From Lactiplantibacillus dongliensis (GTDB taxonomy: Bacteria; Bacillota; Bacilli; Lactobacillales; Lactobacillaceae): a DNA stretch of 49,629 bases. Shown here piece after piece: positions 8,276 through 17,140 of the stretch. Under the pieces are notes generated by a model that worked only from the letters and a program-made list of their open reading frames with translations, was not told the DNA's origin and searched no databases. The position numbers and the translations under genes were made by a program. Numbering within the stretch: the stretch's first letter is position 1; each line of letters begins with the position of its first letter. The DNA is taken from the NCBI RefSeq assembly GCF_005405105.1, contig NZ_BJDK01000028.1, positions 1 through 49,629 on the forward strand, given 5' to 3'.

Positions 8276-9114
8276 TTACGCGGCCCCCCTCCAAAGATTC
8301 GAGCAAACCAACTTTGAATGGCGTTTTGTTGGGTCGCATCTTCAGGCGTTAAGAGCACTTGACGGAAATAACGCAAATAATTCTCGCGCGTCATGCCCCG
8401 CATCAACTCGTTATCCTTCGTAATCGACACTTCGCCGGTTTCTTCCGAGATCACAATCGTCAGGGCATCGGTTACTTCACTAATACCGACAGCCGCGCGA
8501 TGCCGGGTCCCCAATTCTTTGGGAATCAGGTTGCTTTCAGACAATGGTAGATAAGCTGCGGCCACCTTGATTTGATTATCTTGGATAATGACCGCACCGT
8601 CATGTAACGGCGTATTCGGAATGAAAATGTTGATTAACAATTCACCCGTAATATCGGCATCCAGCGCGATCCCCGTCTCGATATAATCTTCTAGACCAGT
8701 ATCCATCTTGATGGACATCAGCGCCCCAATCCGACGTTTTGCCATATACTGGATGGCTTTATCCAGCTCTTTAATCATCCGTTCTTCGTCTTCATTTTGC
8801 CGCTTACCACGCACAAACATCGACCCTCGGCCCAGATGCTCTAGGCCCCGCCGAATTTCGGGCTGGAAAATGATGACCATCGCAATGACCGCCCAGTTAA
8901 TCACTTGGTCCATGATCCAAGAAACCGTATCTAGACCAATCACCACACTTAGAAACTTAACAATGGCAATCACAATGATGCCACGGAATAGCTGGACTGC
9001 TTTGGTCCCCCGTAGCAAGACGATCAGTTCGTAAATAACGAACCAGACGACCAGAATATCAAGGAGCCGCACCAAATTGGCAATGGTGAGCCAGTCGCTC
9101 CAATTGAAGTTCAT
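8272..9114 (-). CDS. cdaA: Diadenylate cyclase CdaA
   Basis: CdaA condenses two ATP into c-di-AMP, the second messenger for potassium/osmolyte balance and wall stress. The 280-residue protein has three N-terminal membrane helices (about 10-75) and a DAC domain with both catalytic motifs: DGAVII (in TPLHDGAVI) and RHR (GTRHRAAVG). A short hydrophilic C-terminus follows. It is first in the operon with cdaR and glmM. AAGGAGGGGG precedes the ATG. An extended -10 (TGCTATAAT) sits 35-40 bases upstream. Confidence 0.96.
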   Translation of the reverse strand: MNFNWSDWLTIANLVRLLDILVVWFVIYELIVLLRGTKAVQLFRGIIVIAIVKFLSVVIGLDTVSWIMDQVINWAVIAMVIIFQPEIRRGLEHLGRGSMFVRGKRQNEDEERMIKELDKAIQYMAKRRIGALMSIKMDTGLEDYIETGIALDADITGELLINIFIPNTPLHDGAVIIQDNQIKVAAAYLPLSESNLIPKELGTRHRAAVGISEVTDALTIVISEETGEVSITKDNELMRGMTRENYLRYFRQVLLTPEDATQQNAIQSWFARIFGGGPRK

Positions 9115-9148
9115 ACTCCCCCTCCTTACGAAAATGTTTTACTTTCAC

Positions 9149-9157
9149 ATTATAGCA
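9149..9157 (-). promoter_or_regulatory. Extended -10 promoter element of the cdaA operon
   Basis: TGCTATAAT on the minus strand is an extended -10 with a perfect TATAAT (9154-9149). No well-spaced -35 box is visible; a TTGACG lies 22 bases further upstream. Confidence 0.55.
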
Positions 9158-9225
9158 CGGGCAACCCCTAGCGTTGCGTCAATTCATGAGATGACTAAAA
9201 AAACTCGGGTAGGATAATGATTGGC

Positions 9226-9330
9226 GCTAATTGGACTAAAATTGCCACTCTAGTTAGACCAGCATTAGCTGGAACGTGGTGGCCGCGTTTTTGAGCCAAT
9301 GCTGACCCGCCCGTCGTTAATAAACGCCAT
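9226..9330 (+). repeat. Repeat A, internally deleted copy
   Basis: Both ends of repeat A are present (TTGCCACTCTAGTTAGACCA and GAGCCAATGCTGACCCGCC), but hairpins P2 and P3 are missing. The P1 arms still pair (CCAGCATTAGCT with AGCCAATGCTG). The rest of the 9158-9525 gap is AT-rich and must hold the promoter of the following plus-strand gene; TTGACG-18-TAAAAA near 9410 is only a weak candidate. Confidence 0.65.
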
Positions 9331-9525
9331 CAATCTGCTTAACCTAAGCATAATTGACAACTTGTTCTACATAAAACCATACCAATGATAATCACTTATT
9401 GGCAAATTTGACGCTTTTATTTCAATTCAGCTAAAAAATAACTTGAATAAATATTAAGGATACTGTTATTTAATATAGATTAGCTTATATTTCTGGTAAA
9501 CTAATAGTGAAAGTGTGGTGATCAA

Positions 9526-10185
9526 ATGACTCGTCTTCAGCGCTGGCTGATCCGGCTGATTTATTGGCTGTTTATCGGTTTCGCAGCGCTTTCAATCCAT
9601 GGTGCGTTTTCATTTTTATTGTTAAATACGACGCTGGCTTACATTCCGATTGAACTCAGCTTTTGGCTGACTGATCGGCGTTCGGCCTTCATGTTTTGGT
9701 TACTGGCAATCATTTGGTTGCTCTTCTATCCGAACGCGCCGTATCTGATGACGGACCTCTTCCATTTGAGTTTATTGAATCCGTATGCGGTAAACGGCTT
9801 GTTGAAGTTCGACTTAGCCATGTGGCGCGATTTTGCGTACTTAGTTGGTCCAACGATGGTCTCGGTCATTGTTGGCACCTTTAGTGTCGATCAGCTTGCT
9901 GGTGAATTCCAACGGCGCCTGCACCTCACTAAGTTGCCAGGCGGTCGGCTACTAATCAGTACCTTACTCTTCCTATTTGCTGCGATTGGTGTCTATGTTG
10001 GGCGGTTCTTACGCCTACATTCAATCTACTTGCTGATTACACCGCAATACATTATTAAACAATTAATCGATATGTGGTCCTTAAAGATGCTCGCCTTTGT
10101 CCTGATTATCTGGGGCTTGCAACTACTGATTTACGTCGTTTGGCGCTTTACCCTAGCTGCCGCTAAAACCACTGTCTCTAAATAA
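9526..10185 (+). CDS. DUF1361 family membrane protein
   Basis: This 219-residue, very hydrophobic protein has about six membrane segments. It carries the two signatures I associate with DUF1361: a FYPNAPYLMTDLFHLS-type motif at about residues 66-81, and GRFLRLHS near residue 160. The family is uncharacterised; His and Asp residues in these motifs suggest an enzymatic or metal-binding site in the membrane, which is inference. The start follows a GTGGTGAT site. It is a single gene between a decayed repeat A and its own terminator, divergent from cdaA. Confidence 0.8.
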   Translation: MTRLQRWLIRLIYWLFIGFAALSIHGAFSFLLLNTTLAYIPIELSFWLTDRRSAFMFWLLAIIWLLFYPNAPYLMTDLFHLSLLNPYAVNGLLKFDLAMWRDFAYLVGPTMVSVIVGTFSVDQLAGEFQRRLHLTKLPGGRLLISTLLFLFAAIGVYVGRFLRLHSIYLLITPQYIIKQLIDMWSLKMLAFVLIIWGLQLLIYVVWRFTLAAAKTTVSK

Positions 10186-10230
10186 AAAGGCTTTGACTAA
10201 CCAAATTTTTGGCTGTCAAAGTCTTTATTT
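10185..10230 (+). terminator. Terminator of the DUF1361 gene
   Basis: The stem AAGGCTTTGAC/GTCAAAGTCTT (about 10187-10197 with 10215-10225) is followed by TTATTTTGTT, immediately after the stop codon. Confidence 0.75.
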
Positions 10231-10324
10231 TGTTATTGTCTTAGCTCATGAGATTGAAATTACCGCCTACCGGTTAATTTCTAAAATGGCTGGTGAACAA
10301 ATTAACGACCATTGATAACTACTC

Positions 10325-10496
10325 GGGCATTAGCGGCGGGCGGCCCAGAATTGGCTCAGTGGTGTCGTTTATCTTAGTCGTGGTTTTCGACTTAGATAAA
10401 GCCCGACTTTCGAGACCGCATTATGGCTCGAAAACGTGGCCACCACGTTCCAGCCAATTCTGGTCCAACCAGTGACACCTTAATCCAACTAGCACC
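10325..10496 (-). repeat. Repeat A, full copy in reverse orientation
   Basis: The outer stem GGCCCAGAATTGGCT...AGCCAATTCTGG(T)CC is continued by GTGGTG/CACCAC. Hairpin P2 pairs CGAG with CTCG and P3 pairs ATCT with AGAT; both differ from other copies yet stay paired. The copy fills most of the gap between two convergent genes; no gene is supported here. Confidence 0.8.
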
Positions 10497-10506
10497 AAGC
10501 GTATCC

Positions 10507-11481
10507 TTATTTAATGGCCTCAACGGTAACCTCAAATGGTTGCCCGTACTTGGCACCGGTTGTGTCAGCAAATTCAGTTGGTAATTGATAGCCGCTTGGC
10601 AAATGGTTGGCAATAAACATCCCGAGACTTTCATGCACGGTATCGGTCCCAGCAACTGGCTGACCAGCTTTAGGCTGCCAATCAGTCGTCGTAAAGGTTT
10701 GCGTCTGACCAACTGTTTGACCGTTGGCGCGATAAACGATGTCAACACTGTTATCCTTTGATGGAATACCTTCCGTTAAGTCAACTTTCAGCCCACCAAA
10801 CGTTGATTCTGTCCCTTGATAGCCTTGGCCAGCATAGACCCAGCCTTCGACCGGCCCAGCTTCGGTTCCACCTGCCACGTGATAGTACAAACTGCCCTCG
10901 CGCGTTTTAATCTCCGCACCAAAGACTTCGAATAACGTATCTTCCGTGACTGCCTTGGTATCCACCTTGGTTGCCTTATATTGGGTATATTTTGGATCGA
11001 CCCATAGCGTATTCTTATGCATATTCGCTAATTGATAATGCGTGATTTTACTTGGTAAAGCAACTTTCTTAGTTGTCTTGACCCGCTTAATCCCGCCAGC
11101 AAACACGTCAGCATCGCGGCCACCATAGATATAGCCACGATAACGACCATCCATACTGACTACTTTATAATAAACCGAGCCGCGATTCGTTTGGGCCACC
11201 CGATAAGCCCGAAAATAATCCGTTGATTTTTTAGACGCCGCTAACTGTTGCATCTGGTCTTTGCTCGCAATGAGCTTAGCGCCCTTTACCGTTCCCGGTT
11301 TACTATAGAGCGCATTCGTCCCAGTGACGGTCATATTTCGATTATACCCTGCAGTTTTTAGCGTCACATTACTAACAATCGTTGCCTGCCCCGCAGCTTT
11401 GACTGGCTGGCTTTCAGCAGCGACACCCAGACTGGTCACGGCAACACCTACAGCTAATGCCGTTTTAATTGATTCATTCAT
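10507..11481 (-). CDS. Secreted cell-surface protein with SH3/GW-like modules
   Basis: The 324-residue product has a signal peptide (NESIKTALAVGVAVTSLGVA, cleavage plausible near AESQPVKAA) and no LPXTG or membrane anchor. At least two related modules follow (about residues 90-150 and 190-250). They share F-x-(A/V)-(Y/F), RGS(V/L)YY and GY(I/V)Y(G/A)G, reminiscent of GW/SH3b or SLAP modules that bind wall polymers. The C-terminal 70 residues have a different look. I chose the ATG at 11481 since GGAGG lies 10 bases upstream; the 40-codon extension runs through the promoter region. It probably sits on the cell wall without a covalent link; the function is unknown. It ends just before a repeat A copy. 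Confidence 0.7.
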   Translation of the reverse strand: MNESIKTALAVGVAVTSLGVAAESQPVKAAGQATIVSNVTLKTAGYNRNMTVTGTNALYSKPGTVKGAKLIASKDQMQQLAASKKSTDYFRAYRVAQTNRGSVYYKVVSMDGRYRGYIYGGRDADVFAGGIKRVKTTKKVALPSKITHYQLANMHKNTLWVDPKYTQYKATKVDTKAVTEDTLFEVFGAEIKTREGSLYYHVAGGTEAGPVEGWVYAGQGYQGTESTFGGLKVDLTEGIPSKDNSVDIVYRANGQTVGQTQTFTTTDWQPKAGQPVAGTDTVHESLGMFIANHLPSGYQLPTEFADTTGAKYGQPFEVTVEAIK

Positions 11482-11613
11482 TTTGTTATTTCCTCCAGCA
11501 ACACCTTTATTTAGACTAACTTCAGTATAACAGGTAACGTTTGGGTAGCGCTTTAAATTCAGGTTAAGAAACAAACCGGTAAGTGGCCATTCAACTAGCA
11601 CTTATTTTGACCA

Positions 11614-11660
11614 TAAAAAATGAGCTTGAGGATTTGAAAGCCTCAAACTCATTGGTTTTT
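11614..11660. terminator. Bidirectional terminator downstream of marR
   Basis: AATGAGCTTGAGG (11619-11631) pairs with CCTCAAACTCATT (11641-11653) with one mismatch. There are T-runs on both strands. Confidence 0.7.
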
Positions 11661-11674
11661 ATTTTTAATTAGTT

Positions 11675-11750
11675 GAAACGTGTTCAGCCCGACTACCAGT
11701 GCTGGCTACTAGGTAATGCTCACTGGCAACCCAGCGACCCTCACACTCTT
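11675..11750 (-). repeat. Repeat C, single unit without the central hairpin, overlapping the marR 3' end
   Basis: It shares GAAACGTGTTCAGCCC, GGCTACTAGGTAATGCTCA and CACACTCTT with the two units beside glmM but lacks the central hairpin. The outer stem CCAGTG/CACTGG replaces TGCGCC/GGCGCA of unit 1. Its CACACTC end supplies the marR stop codon. Confidence 0.65.
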
Positions 11751-12247
11751 GGATCACTGTACCCGGCATGGGCACTCCGCTTATCATGCAAGCCGCTAAA
11801 CCCGCTAAAGCCCATCGTAGTGGCTTTCTTTTCCGCATCGGTAATATAACGCAGCGTATCATTCGCTCGCTTCTCACCGTACACTTGCAGCCATTGATGG
11901 AATCGCTTGTTAGAGGCATCGTTGATGGCTTGTTCTACTTTTAGACCAGTTGGGGTCAATGACAGATACTTAATCCGGCGATCCTTAGTGTTGGTCGTCT
12001 GATCAATATACTTCAAATCCAACAACACGTTAATTTGCCGCGCAATTGCACTTCTTGAGACCCGTTGTTCGTTGGCAATCTTAACCAGCGTTAACGGTTC
12101 CTCACTCGTCGCAATCATCTGCATCACAATGTAAGCTTCAAACGTAATCTTATACGGCCGTGTTGGCACGGATACAAAATCACCGATGTACTTCAAAATA
12201 TGCATATAAGTTTCAACGAATTGATCATGGATTTCTGTTTCTGTCAT
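11741..12247 (-). CDS. MarR-family transcriptional regulator
   Basis: The 168-residue protein has a winged helix-turn-helix (about residues 35-105): the LTLVKIANEQRVSRSAIARQ segment is the recognition region, and KDRRIKYLSLTPTG is the wing with the DRR typical of MarR. MarR dimers usually repress a neighbouring or own promoter and respond to small phenolic or lipophilic ligands; the target is unknown. The ATG is preceded by GGGGGGAT. The C-terminal tail (about the last 25 residues, GFSGFSGLHDKRSAHAGYSD) is unlike the family, and its last codons and stop lie inside repeat C. The original end may therefore have been replaced by the repeat. Confidence 0.85.
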   Translation of the reverse strand: MTETEIHDQFVETYMHILKYIGDFVSVPTRPYKITFEAYIVMQMIATSEEPLTLVKIANEQRVSRSAIARQINVLLDLKYIDQTTNTKDRRIKYLSLTPTGLKVEQAINDASNKRFHQWLQVYGEKRANDTLRYITDAEKKATTMGFSGFSGLHDKRSAHAGYSDPRV

Positions 12248-12388
12248 TGTTTATCCCCCCGCATGGTTTAAAAACCAAAATAATCCCGTTCAAAGCTCCC
12301 AATTAATTGCCAGTTCTAATTGTTCACTATCAATACTATTCTAACCTAATTATAACCGAGAACTATTACATTGCAATAAGTAAATTAA

Positions 12389-14521
12389 TTATTCCTCATC
12401 ACTTTCGCCATCATTGATCATAATTAAATTTTCAGAGTAATTAATGAATTGACGTAACCGAGCGGCGGTTCGTAGGCTGATTTGCCCACTTTCAACTAAG
12501 TGCTGCACCCCCGCACGTTCAGCCCCTAAACTTTTGATTCGCAGCGCTTGTACCTGACGTTCATAATCATCTCGCGACAGACTGTGCCCTGGCTTGGCAC
12601 TTTCAATTCGATTTCGATAATGCACGATCAAATGATACAATGCTTGCCGGTCAAACTGCTGCTCATTGACGTTAGCCTGTTTCAAATACTGTGACAACGC
12701 CTTAATAGCCGCTTTCGAGGCAACCCGTTGAATGGTCAACTGTTCAGCCCGTAATCGGTCACTGTCACCGGGTGCTAGCCACATGCGCAATCCTTGCATC
12801 CCTCGGCTAAACATCAATCGCAATGAACGTAACGTTGGCAGTCCTGGCTTATGCGCGGCTTGTGACAACCGTTGTTCGCGCCGATCAATCCGGCGCAAGT
12901 AAGCTTGAATACTCAACTTCGACACCTCATGCTCAGCTAACATCGCTTTAACCGCTTGACGTTCACCAGCTAAAGCCACTAATCGTAACTGCATCTCATC
13001 AGTCAGCATCGGTTGTAATTCATCTTCCGTTTGTGAAGCCACTTCTAACCGACGAATTTGAAATTGCTGATCTAAGATCAAATCATATGCCGCCCGTTGA
13101 TTAGCTGGTCGCCGATGTTCTTCAATATTTTGCACCGCTAACCGCAAGACATAGATCCGTGCTTGCTTGTAAGTAATCTTTTGCGGGGTCTCGTCATCCG
13201 CCAACTCGTCGTCGATTGAATCCCCGACAATGACCGCATCGTCTTCATCTAGACTGGACCCCCGGGTAACAAATGGTAAAGATTTCGCCGCCATAAATGG
13301 TAAAATCCCCGCCGCCGCAATCAGACTAACCACAATCACGCCCGCCGCAATAAAGAGGACTAGCGCACGTTCTGGAAAAGCATCGCCAGTCGCAATCACC
13401 GTTGGAATCGTAAAGACCCCGGCCATCGTAATCGCACCACGAACCCCTGACAAACCAGAGAGTGTCGCAGTTCGCAGACTTGGTTTGGACTTTGTCCGAT
13501 CTCGCAGCCGCATCATCAGCATATAACCATACGTCCAAGCCACGCGAATTAAGAGTAGGATTCCCCAAACAATCAAGACATCAAATAACGCGTGCAGCGT
13601 ATTGGTATGACTCCCTTCAATCGTGGCTTTCGTGGCCAACGGGAGTTCAATACCAAGAATCAAGAAGATAATCCCATTCAATAAGTAAACAATAATATTC
13701 CAGACTTTTTCCGTAACTAGCCGTAATTCTGGCGCATCTTCAATTTCGTGAGAATTTTGAATATGGCCTAAAACCCCAGCAGCCACCACGGCGACCACGC
13801 CAGAAGCATGGAACCATTCTTCAGCGATAAAGTAAATCGCAAATGGCGTCATAATTTGTAGCACCACATTAAAGACCATGTCATTAATGCCTTCTCGCCG
13901 TAAGACATCACGAATAAGCTGAATAATCGTCATCAACGCCAGGCCAACTGCTAAGCCAACCAGACTAATATAAAAGAAATCGCCGACTGCGCGTCCCAAG
14001 ACAAACGTCCCAGTAACCGCAGCCGCCAACGCATACTTGAACCCAATCAAGCCACTGGCATCATTAATCAGGCTTTCGCCACTGACCAGATGTAAAATTT
14101 CTTTTGGTAATTTGACCCCTTCTGAAATCGACTGCACCGCCACGGGGTCGGTTGGCGAGAGAATGGCGGCCAGTGCAATACTGACGGCCAATGGAATCGT
14201 TGGAATGAGGACGTGAATCAAAAAGCCCCCTAAAATGGTGGTGATAAACACGAGCACGATTGCATTCGCAAAGATCGCCCCGCGCAGTTCCCACAATTCT
14301 TGCTTGGGGAACTGTCTGCCATCGTTGTACAGCATCGGCGCAATGAAGGCTAGCATAAACCAGTCCGTTTGCAGTTCAACCCGTACATTTAATAATAAAG
14401 CCACCCCTAGGCCCAGCCCGACTTGAATCAAACTGACCGGGATTGCGACTAGATAGTGGCTTAACACATTCGACAGCAGCACCAGACATGCCAATAAAAT
14501 AACTAATTCAATCAGTGGCAT
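12389..14521 (-). CDS. CPA1-type Na+/H+ antiporter
   Basis: This 710-residue protein has an N-terminal domain of about 11-12 membrane helices (residues 1-410) of the NhaP/CPA1 family. The motifs PTDPVAVQS and INDASGLIGFKY carry the conserved Asp residues of the ion site. A long, charged cytoplasmic domain follows (about 430-710), rich in Arg, Gln and Glu and predicted helical. It exchanges cytoplasmic cations for protons in pH and salt tolerance. It follows murB by 33 bases in the same direction, with AAGGAGAT before its ATG, so the two are probably cotranscribed. The large C-terminal domain may be regulatory, which is inference. Confidence 0.88.
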   Translation of the reverse strand: MPLIELVILLACLVLLSNVLSHYLVAIPVSLIQVGLGLGVALLLNVRVELQTDWFMLAFIAPMLYNDGRQFPKQELWELRGAIFANAIVLVFITTILGGFLIHVLIPTIPLAVSIALAAILSPTDPVAVQSISEGVKLPKEILHLVSGESLINDASGLIGFKYALAAAVTGTFVLGRAVGDFFYISLVGLAVGLALMTIIQLIRDVLRREGINDMVFNVVLQIMTPFAIYFIAEEWFHASGVVAVVAAGVLGHIQNSHEIEDAPELRLVTEKVWNIIVYLLNGIIFLILGIELPLATKATIEGSHTNTLHALFDVLIVWGILLLIRVAWTYGYMLMMRLRDRTKSKPSLRTATLSGLSGVRGAITMAGVFTIPTVIATGDAFPERALVLFIAAGVIVVSLIAAAGILPFMAAKSLPFVTRGSSLDEDDAVIVGDSIDDELADDETPQKITYKQARIYVLRLAVQNIEEHRRPANQRAAYDLILDQQFQIRRLEVASQTEDELQPMLTDEMQLRLVALAGERQAVKAMLAEHEVSKLSIQAYLRRIDRREQRLSQAAHKPGLPTLRSLRLMFSRGMQGLRMWLAPGDSDRLRAEQLTIQRVASKAAIKALSQYLKQANVNEQQFDRQALYHLIVHYRNRIESAKPGHSLSRDDYERQVQALRIKSLGAERAGVQHLVESGQISLRTAARLRQFINYSENLIMINDGESDEE

Positions 14522-14554
14522 CTAAGTGTTGCATCTCCTTCTGGTTCTATTTAG

Positions 14555-15454
14555 TTAGGCATCTTCCCCGATGATCCGAACTTCGGTCTCGAGGTGAACG
14601 CCAAATTTTTCAAAAACAACGGCTTGGATATGGTGAATCATGTCCATATAATCAGTGGCCGTTGCATGGTCGACATTAATAATGAATCCGGCATGCTTCT
14701 TGGACACTTCCGCGCCACCCATGCGCGTGCCTTGCAGACCAGCATCATGGATTAGTTTACCAGTAAAGTAGCCTGTTGGTCGCTTAAAAACACTCCCGCA
14801 AGACGGCCATTCCAGCGGCTGTTTGGAGGCCCGCAAGAAGTTCAATTCATCCATGCGCGCTTGGATCTTTGTCTGATCACCCGGCGTTAAGTTAAACGTT
14901 GCTGAAACAACGGTATCATTGTAATCTTGAATTGTACTGTGCCGATAACCAAAGTCTAACGCTTCATTAGAGAGCGTCTTGAGCTGACCGTCGCGCGTTA
15001 AGACGGTCACTTCTTCTACAACTTCGCTGATTTCACCGCCATATGCACCGGCATTCATAAAGACGGCCCCGCCGACGCTACCAGGGATGCCAGCAGCAAA
15101 TTCTAAACCGCTCAGACTCGCCTGGCAGGCAGCTTTGGTCGCCGCAATCATTGCAGCTCCGGCTTCGGCCACGACCCGCGTCTCACTAGCGTGGATTTGA
15201 TTCATCTTCGTTAAAATAATCGTTAAACCGCGAATGCCGCCATCCTTAACAATCAAATTACTGGCGTTGCCAATTACCGTTAATGGCATGTCACGATCGT
15301 TCGCAAAGTCAATCAGACTTTTAGTTTCGCTAATCGATTTGGGAAAGGCGACGTAATCGGCCGGACCCCCGGTTTTCGTATTCGTATAATGACTAAGCGA
15401 TTCGTCTTTTTTTATTTCAATGGCTGGAAACGTGGCCAACACATCTTGGGTCAT
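14555..15454 (-). CDS. murB: UDP-N-acetylenolpyruvoylglucosamine reductase
   Basis: MurB reduces UDP-GlcNAc-enolpyruvate to UDP-MurNAc with NADPH and FAD, a committed step of peptidoglycan synthesis. The 299-residue length fits the short (type II) MurB. FAD-binding motifs are present: [24 protein letters not shown] and [20 protein letters not shown]. The active-site CGSVFKRP with the proton-donor Ser and the late [14 protein letters not shown] are intact. AAAGGAAC precedes the ATG. The 15455-15743 gap upstream contains a TATAAT (15535-15530, minus strand) that may belong to its promoter, and nothing else I recognise. Confidence 0.96.
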   Translation of the reverse strand: MTQDVLATFPAIEIKKDESLSHYTNTKTGGPADYVAFPKSISETKSLIDFANDRDMPLTVIGNASNLIVKDGGIRGLTIILTKMNQIHASETRVVAEAGAAMIAATKAACQASLSGLEFAAGIPGSVGGAVFMNAGAYGGEISEVVEEVTVLTRDGQLKTLSNEALDFGYRHSTIQDYNDTVVSATFNLTPGDQTKIQARMDELNFLRASKQPLEWPSCGSVFKRPTGYFTGKLIHDAGLQGTRMGGAEVSKKHAGFIINVDHATATDYMDMIHHIQAVVFEKFGVHLETEVRIIGEDA

Positions 15455-15743
15455 AAGTGAGGTTCCTTTCGTCTTTCAAATTGGTCAATTTTGGGTGCCG
15501 CAATCAACCGTTCAAACTAGCTAATCTTTATTATAAAACTAGCTGCATGATTAATCACAAAGTAAGCGTTTTACTACTCAAAATTTTATCTATTTAGCAT
15601 TCAAATCAAAAATAAACGGCTGATGTTCAACTTACTTTTAGTCACTAAATCAGTATACTACAAAACCATCCTTGTGAATAATCTTTCAATCCAACCAGGG
15701 ACGCCCCCAACTAACCGCAACTATTGCTTAATCATAGCACGTT

Positions 15744-16646
15744 TCAATCGCTTAATAAATGACGGCACACCGCATGGCTCGTAATCGCACTGGTCGGGTC
15801 AACCGGATTAGGACCATGCGTCGCAACAGCGGTTAAGAACGCTCGAATCAGTGGTGCAAAGCCACGTTTCTCTAGTGTCGGCGTCCAATCTGGGAAGGCT
15901 GTCGTTTGCGTTTGCGCTGTTTTAAAACTCGTCAACGTGTTCAAATTGGTGACCATCGCCCGTTGAGTCGTCGCTTGGACCGTCGTCTGCTCCAAGTTGA
16001 CGCCGCCATACATATTCGTCACGACTTGTAATTGTTCATGCGCCGTTTGCGCTGAGAAGTAGCCTTGTTCCAAACGGCCATCTTCGGTCGCCACGATGCG
16101 GCCATCCGTCTCCATCAGCGGTTCATCTAATAGAAATAACCCAGTATCGACCGTATGGATCATCAAATCAAAGACCGCATCTTCCACCAACTGGCCACCC
16201 GTTTCACGGACTTTTTCTGCAAAAATCAAGCGTTTATCCGGCAACGCTTTTAACTGCTGATTACAGGGTGCAAACCGCCGATTGAAGCCACAGGTTAGTA
16301 ACAAATGCCGGGCAGCTGCTAAGTCGTACAAGCTTTGGACCGCCGATAAATCCGTTGCCACTGGCTTATCCACATAGACATTAATATCATGCAACAATAA
16401 TTGCTTAATGATTGCGGCATGTGTCGCTGTCGGTGTGTGCACAAACACGGCAGCCGGCTTAGCAGCAATTAACTCATCCAAATTAGCATGCGTATGGGTA
16501 AACCCATATTCAGCCGCCAATTTAGCACGCTTTTCTGGATTACGGGTCGTCAAGTGAAACTCATATTGATCCTGCATCGCTGCCATCACTGGCAAGTACG
16601 CCTTTTGCGCAATATTGCCTAATCCTAAAACCCCAATTTTTAACAT
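15744..16646 (-). CDS. Gfo/Idh/MocA-family oxidoreductase
   Basis: This 300-residue NAD(P)-dependent dehydrogenase of unknown substrate has an N-terminal Rossmann fold with GVLGLGNIAQKAYLP, a VHTPTATHA strand and VYVDKPVATDL. The last is the DKP/EKP motif whose Lys is catalytic in the family. The C-terminal substrate domain covers about 130-300. Family members oxidise or reduce sugars, inositols or related compounds. The ATG at 16646 is chosen because GGAGGA lies 4 bases upstream; the ATG at 16658 overlaps that site. It is isolated: a repeat composite lies upstream and a 289-base gap lies downstream, so context does not suggest a substrate. Confidence 0.85.
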   Translation of the reverse strand: MLKIGVLGLGNIAQKAYLPVMAAMQDQYEFHLTTRNPEKRAKLAAEYGFTHTHANLDELIAAKPAAVFVHTPTATHAAIIKQLLLHDINVYVDKPVATDLSAVQSLYDLAAARHLLLTCGFNRRFAPCNQQLKALPDKRLIFAEKVRETGGQLVEDAVFDLMIHTVDTGLFLLDEPLMETDGRIVATEDGRLEQGYFSAQTAHEQLQVVTNMYGGVNLEQTTVQATTQRAMVTNLNTLTSFKTAQTQTTAFPDWTPTLEKRGFAPLIRAFLTAVATHGPNPVDPTSAITSHAVCRHLLSD

Positions 16647-16711
16647 GATTTCCTCCATCTATTTAACCGCCGAATGCGGTACAATTAATTTATTAGCATG
16701 ATCGTCAAACC

Positions 16712-17091
16712 TAGTTGGCTTGTCCACTGCCACTCTGGTTGGGCCAGAATCGGCTGGAACGTGGTGGCCGCGTTTGTAAGCCAAAGTTCGGTCTTACAAG
16801 CCGGGCTTTGACTAGGACCGGGAAGAACACCCGCTCCAAGTCAAACGACACCACTGAGCCAATTCTGGCCCGCCCGACGTTAGCTAGTCGGTAATTATCA
16901 ATTGATATTTCAAGTCATAACTTTAGCCGAGAGGTTGGGTCCTAAAATACTCAGCCGTGTCGTTGGCCTTAGTGCAGGCGATTTTCCTGGACTTAGGCCA
17001 AGGCCAGTTTTAAAGACCGATTTTTGGCTTTAAAATGGCCCATGGCGTTCCAGTATTTTAGGACCCAACCGGCAGGCGGCAATTCCAACTA
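16712..17091 (+). repeat. Composite A-B repeat element, copy 1
   Basis: This is a 380-base unit. Repeat A (16712-about 16890) has an outer stem GGGCCAGAATCGGCT/AGCCAATTCTGGCCC and two inner hairpins (TTGTAAG/CTTACAA and TTTGACT/AGTCAAA). After about 35 bases comes repeat B, which is related to A in the opposite orientation. B has a perfect 19-bp outer stem (16933-16951 with 17052-17070) and an inner hairpin TTTTAAAG/CTTTAAAA. The ends form an imperfect inverted repeat: TAGTTGG..GCCACTCTGGTTGG against CCAACCGGCAGGCGGC..CCAACTA. It fills the gap between the oxidoreductase and exonuclease III genes. Confidence 0.85.
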
Positions 17092-17140
17092 ACAGTTAAC
17101 ATTTTAAAATTACCCTATATTCGAAAGGATGGTCCACTAT

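Noticed and set aside
10293-10475. Short ORF between the DUF1361 gene and the secreted-protein gene
   Set aside because: It lies inside repeat A, and the equivalent frames in other copies are broken, so it is not a protein gene.
13230-13671. Open frames within the antiporter gene on both strands
   Set aside because: They are shadows of the long membrane-protein gene, with no independent signals.
16712-17091. Repeat composite considered as a tRNA-like or known riboswitch element
   Set aside because: It lacks tRNA-conserved loops and occurs in both orientations between unrelated genes, including convergent ones, so it is not a leader riboswitch.
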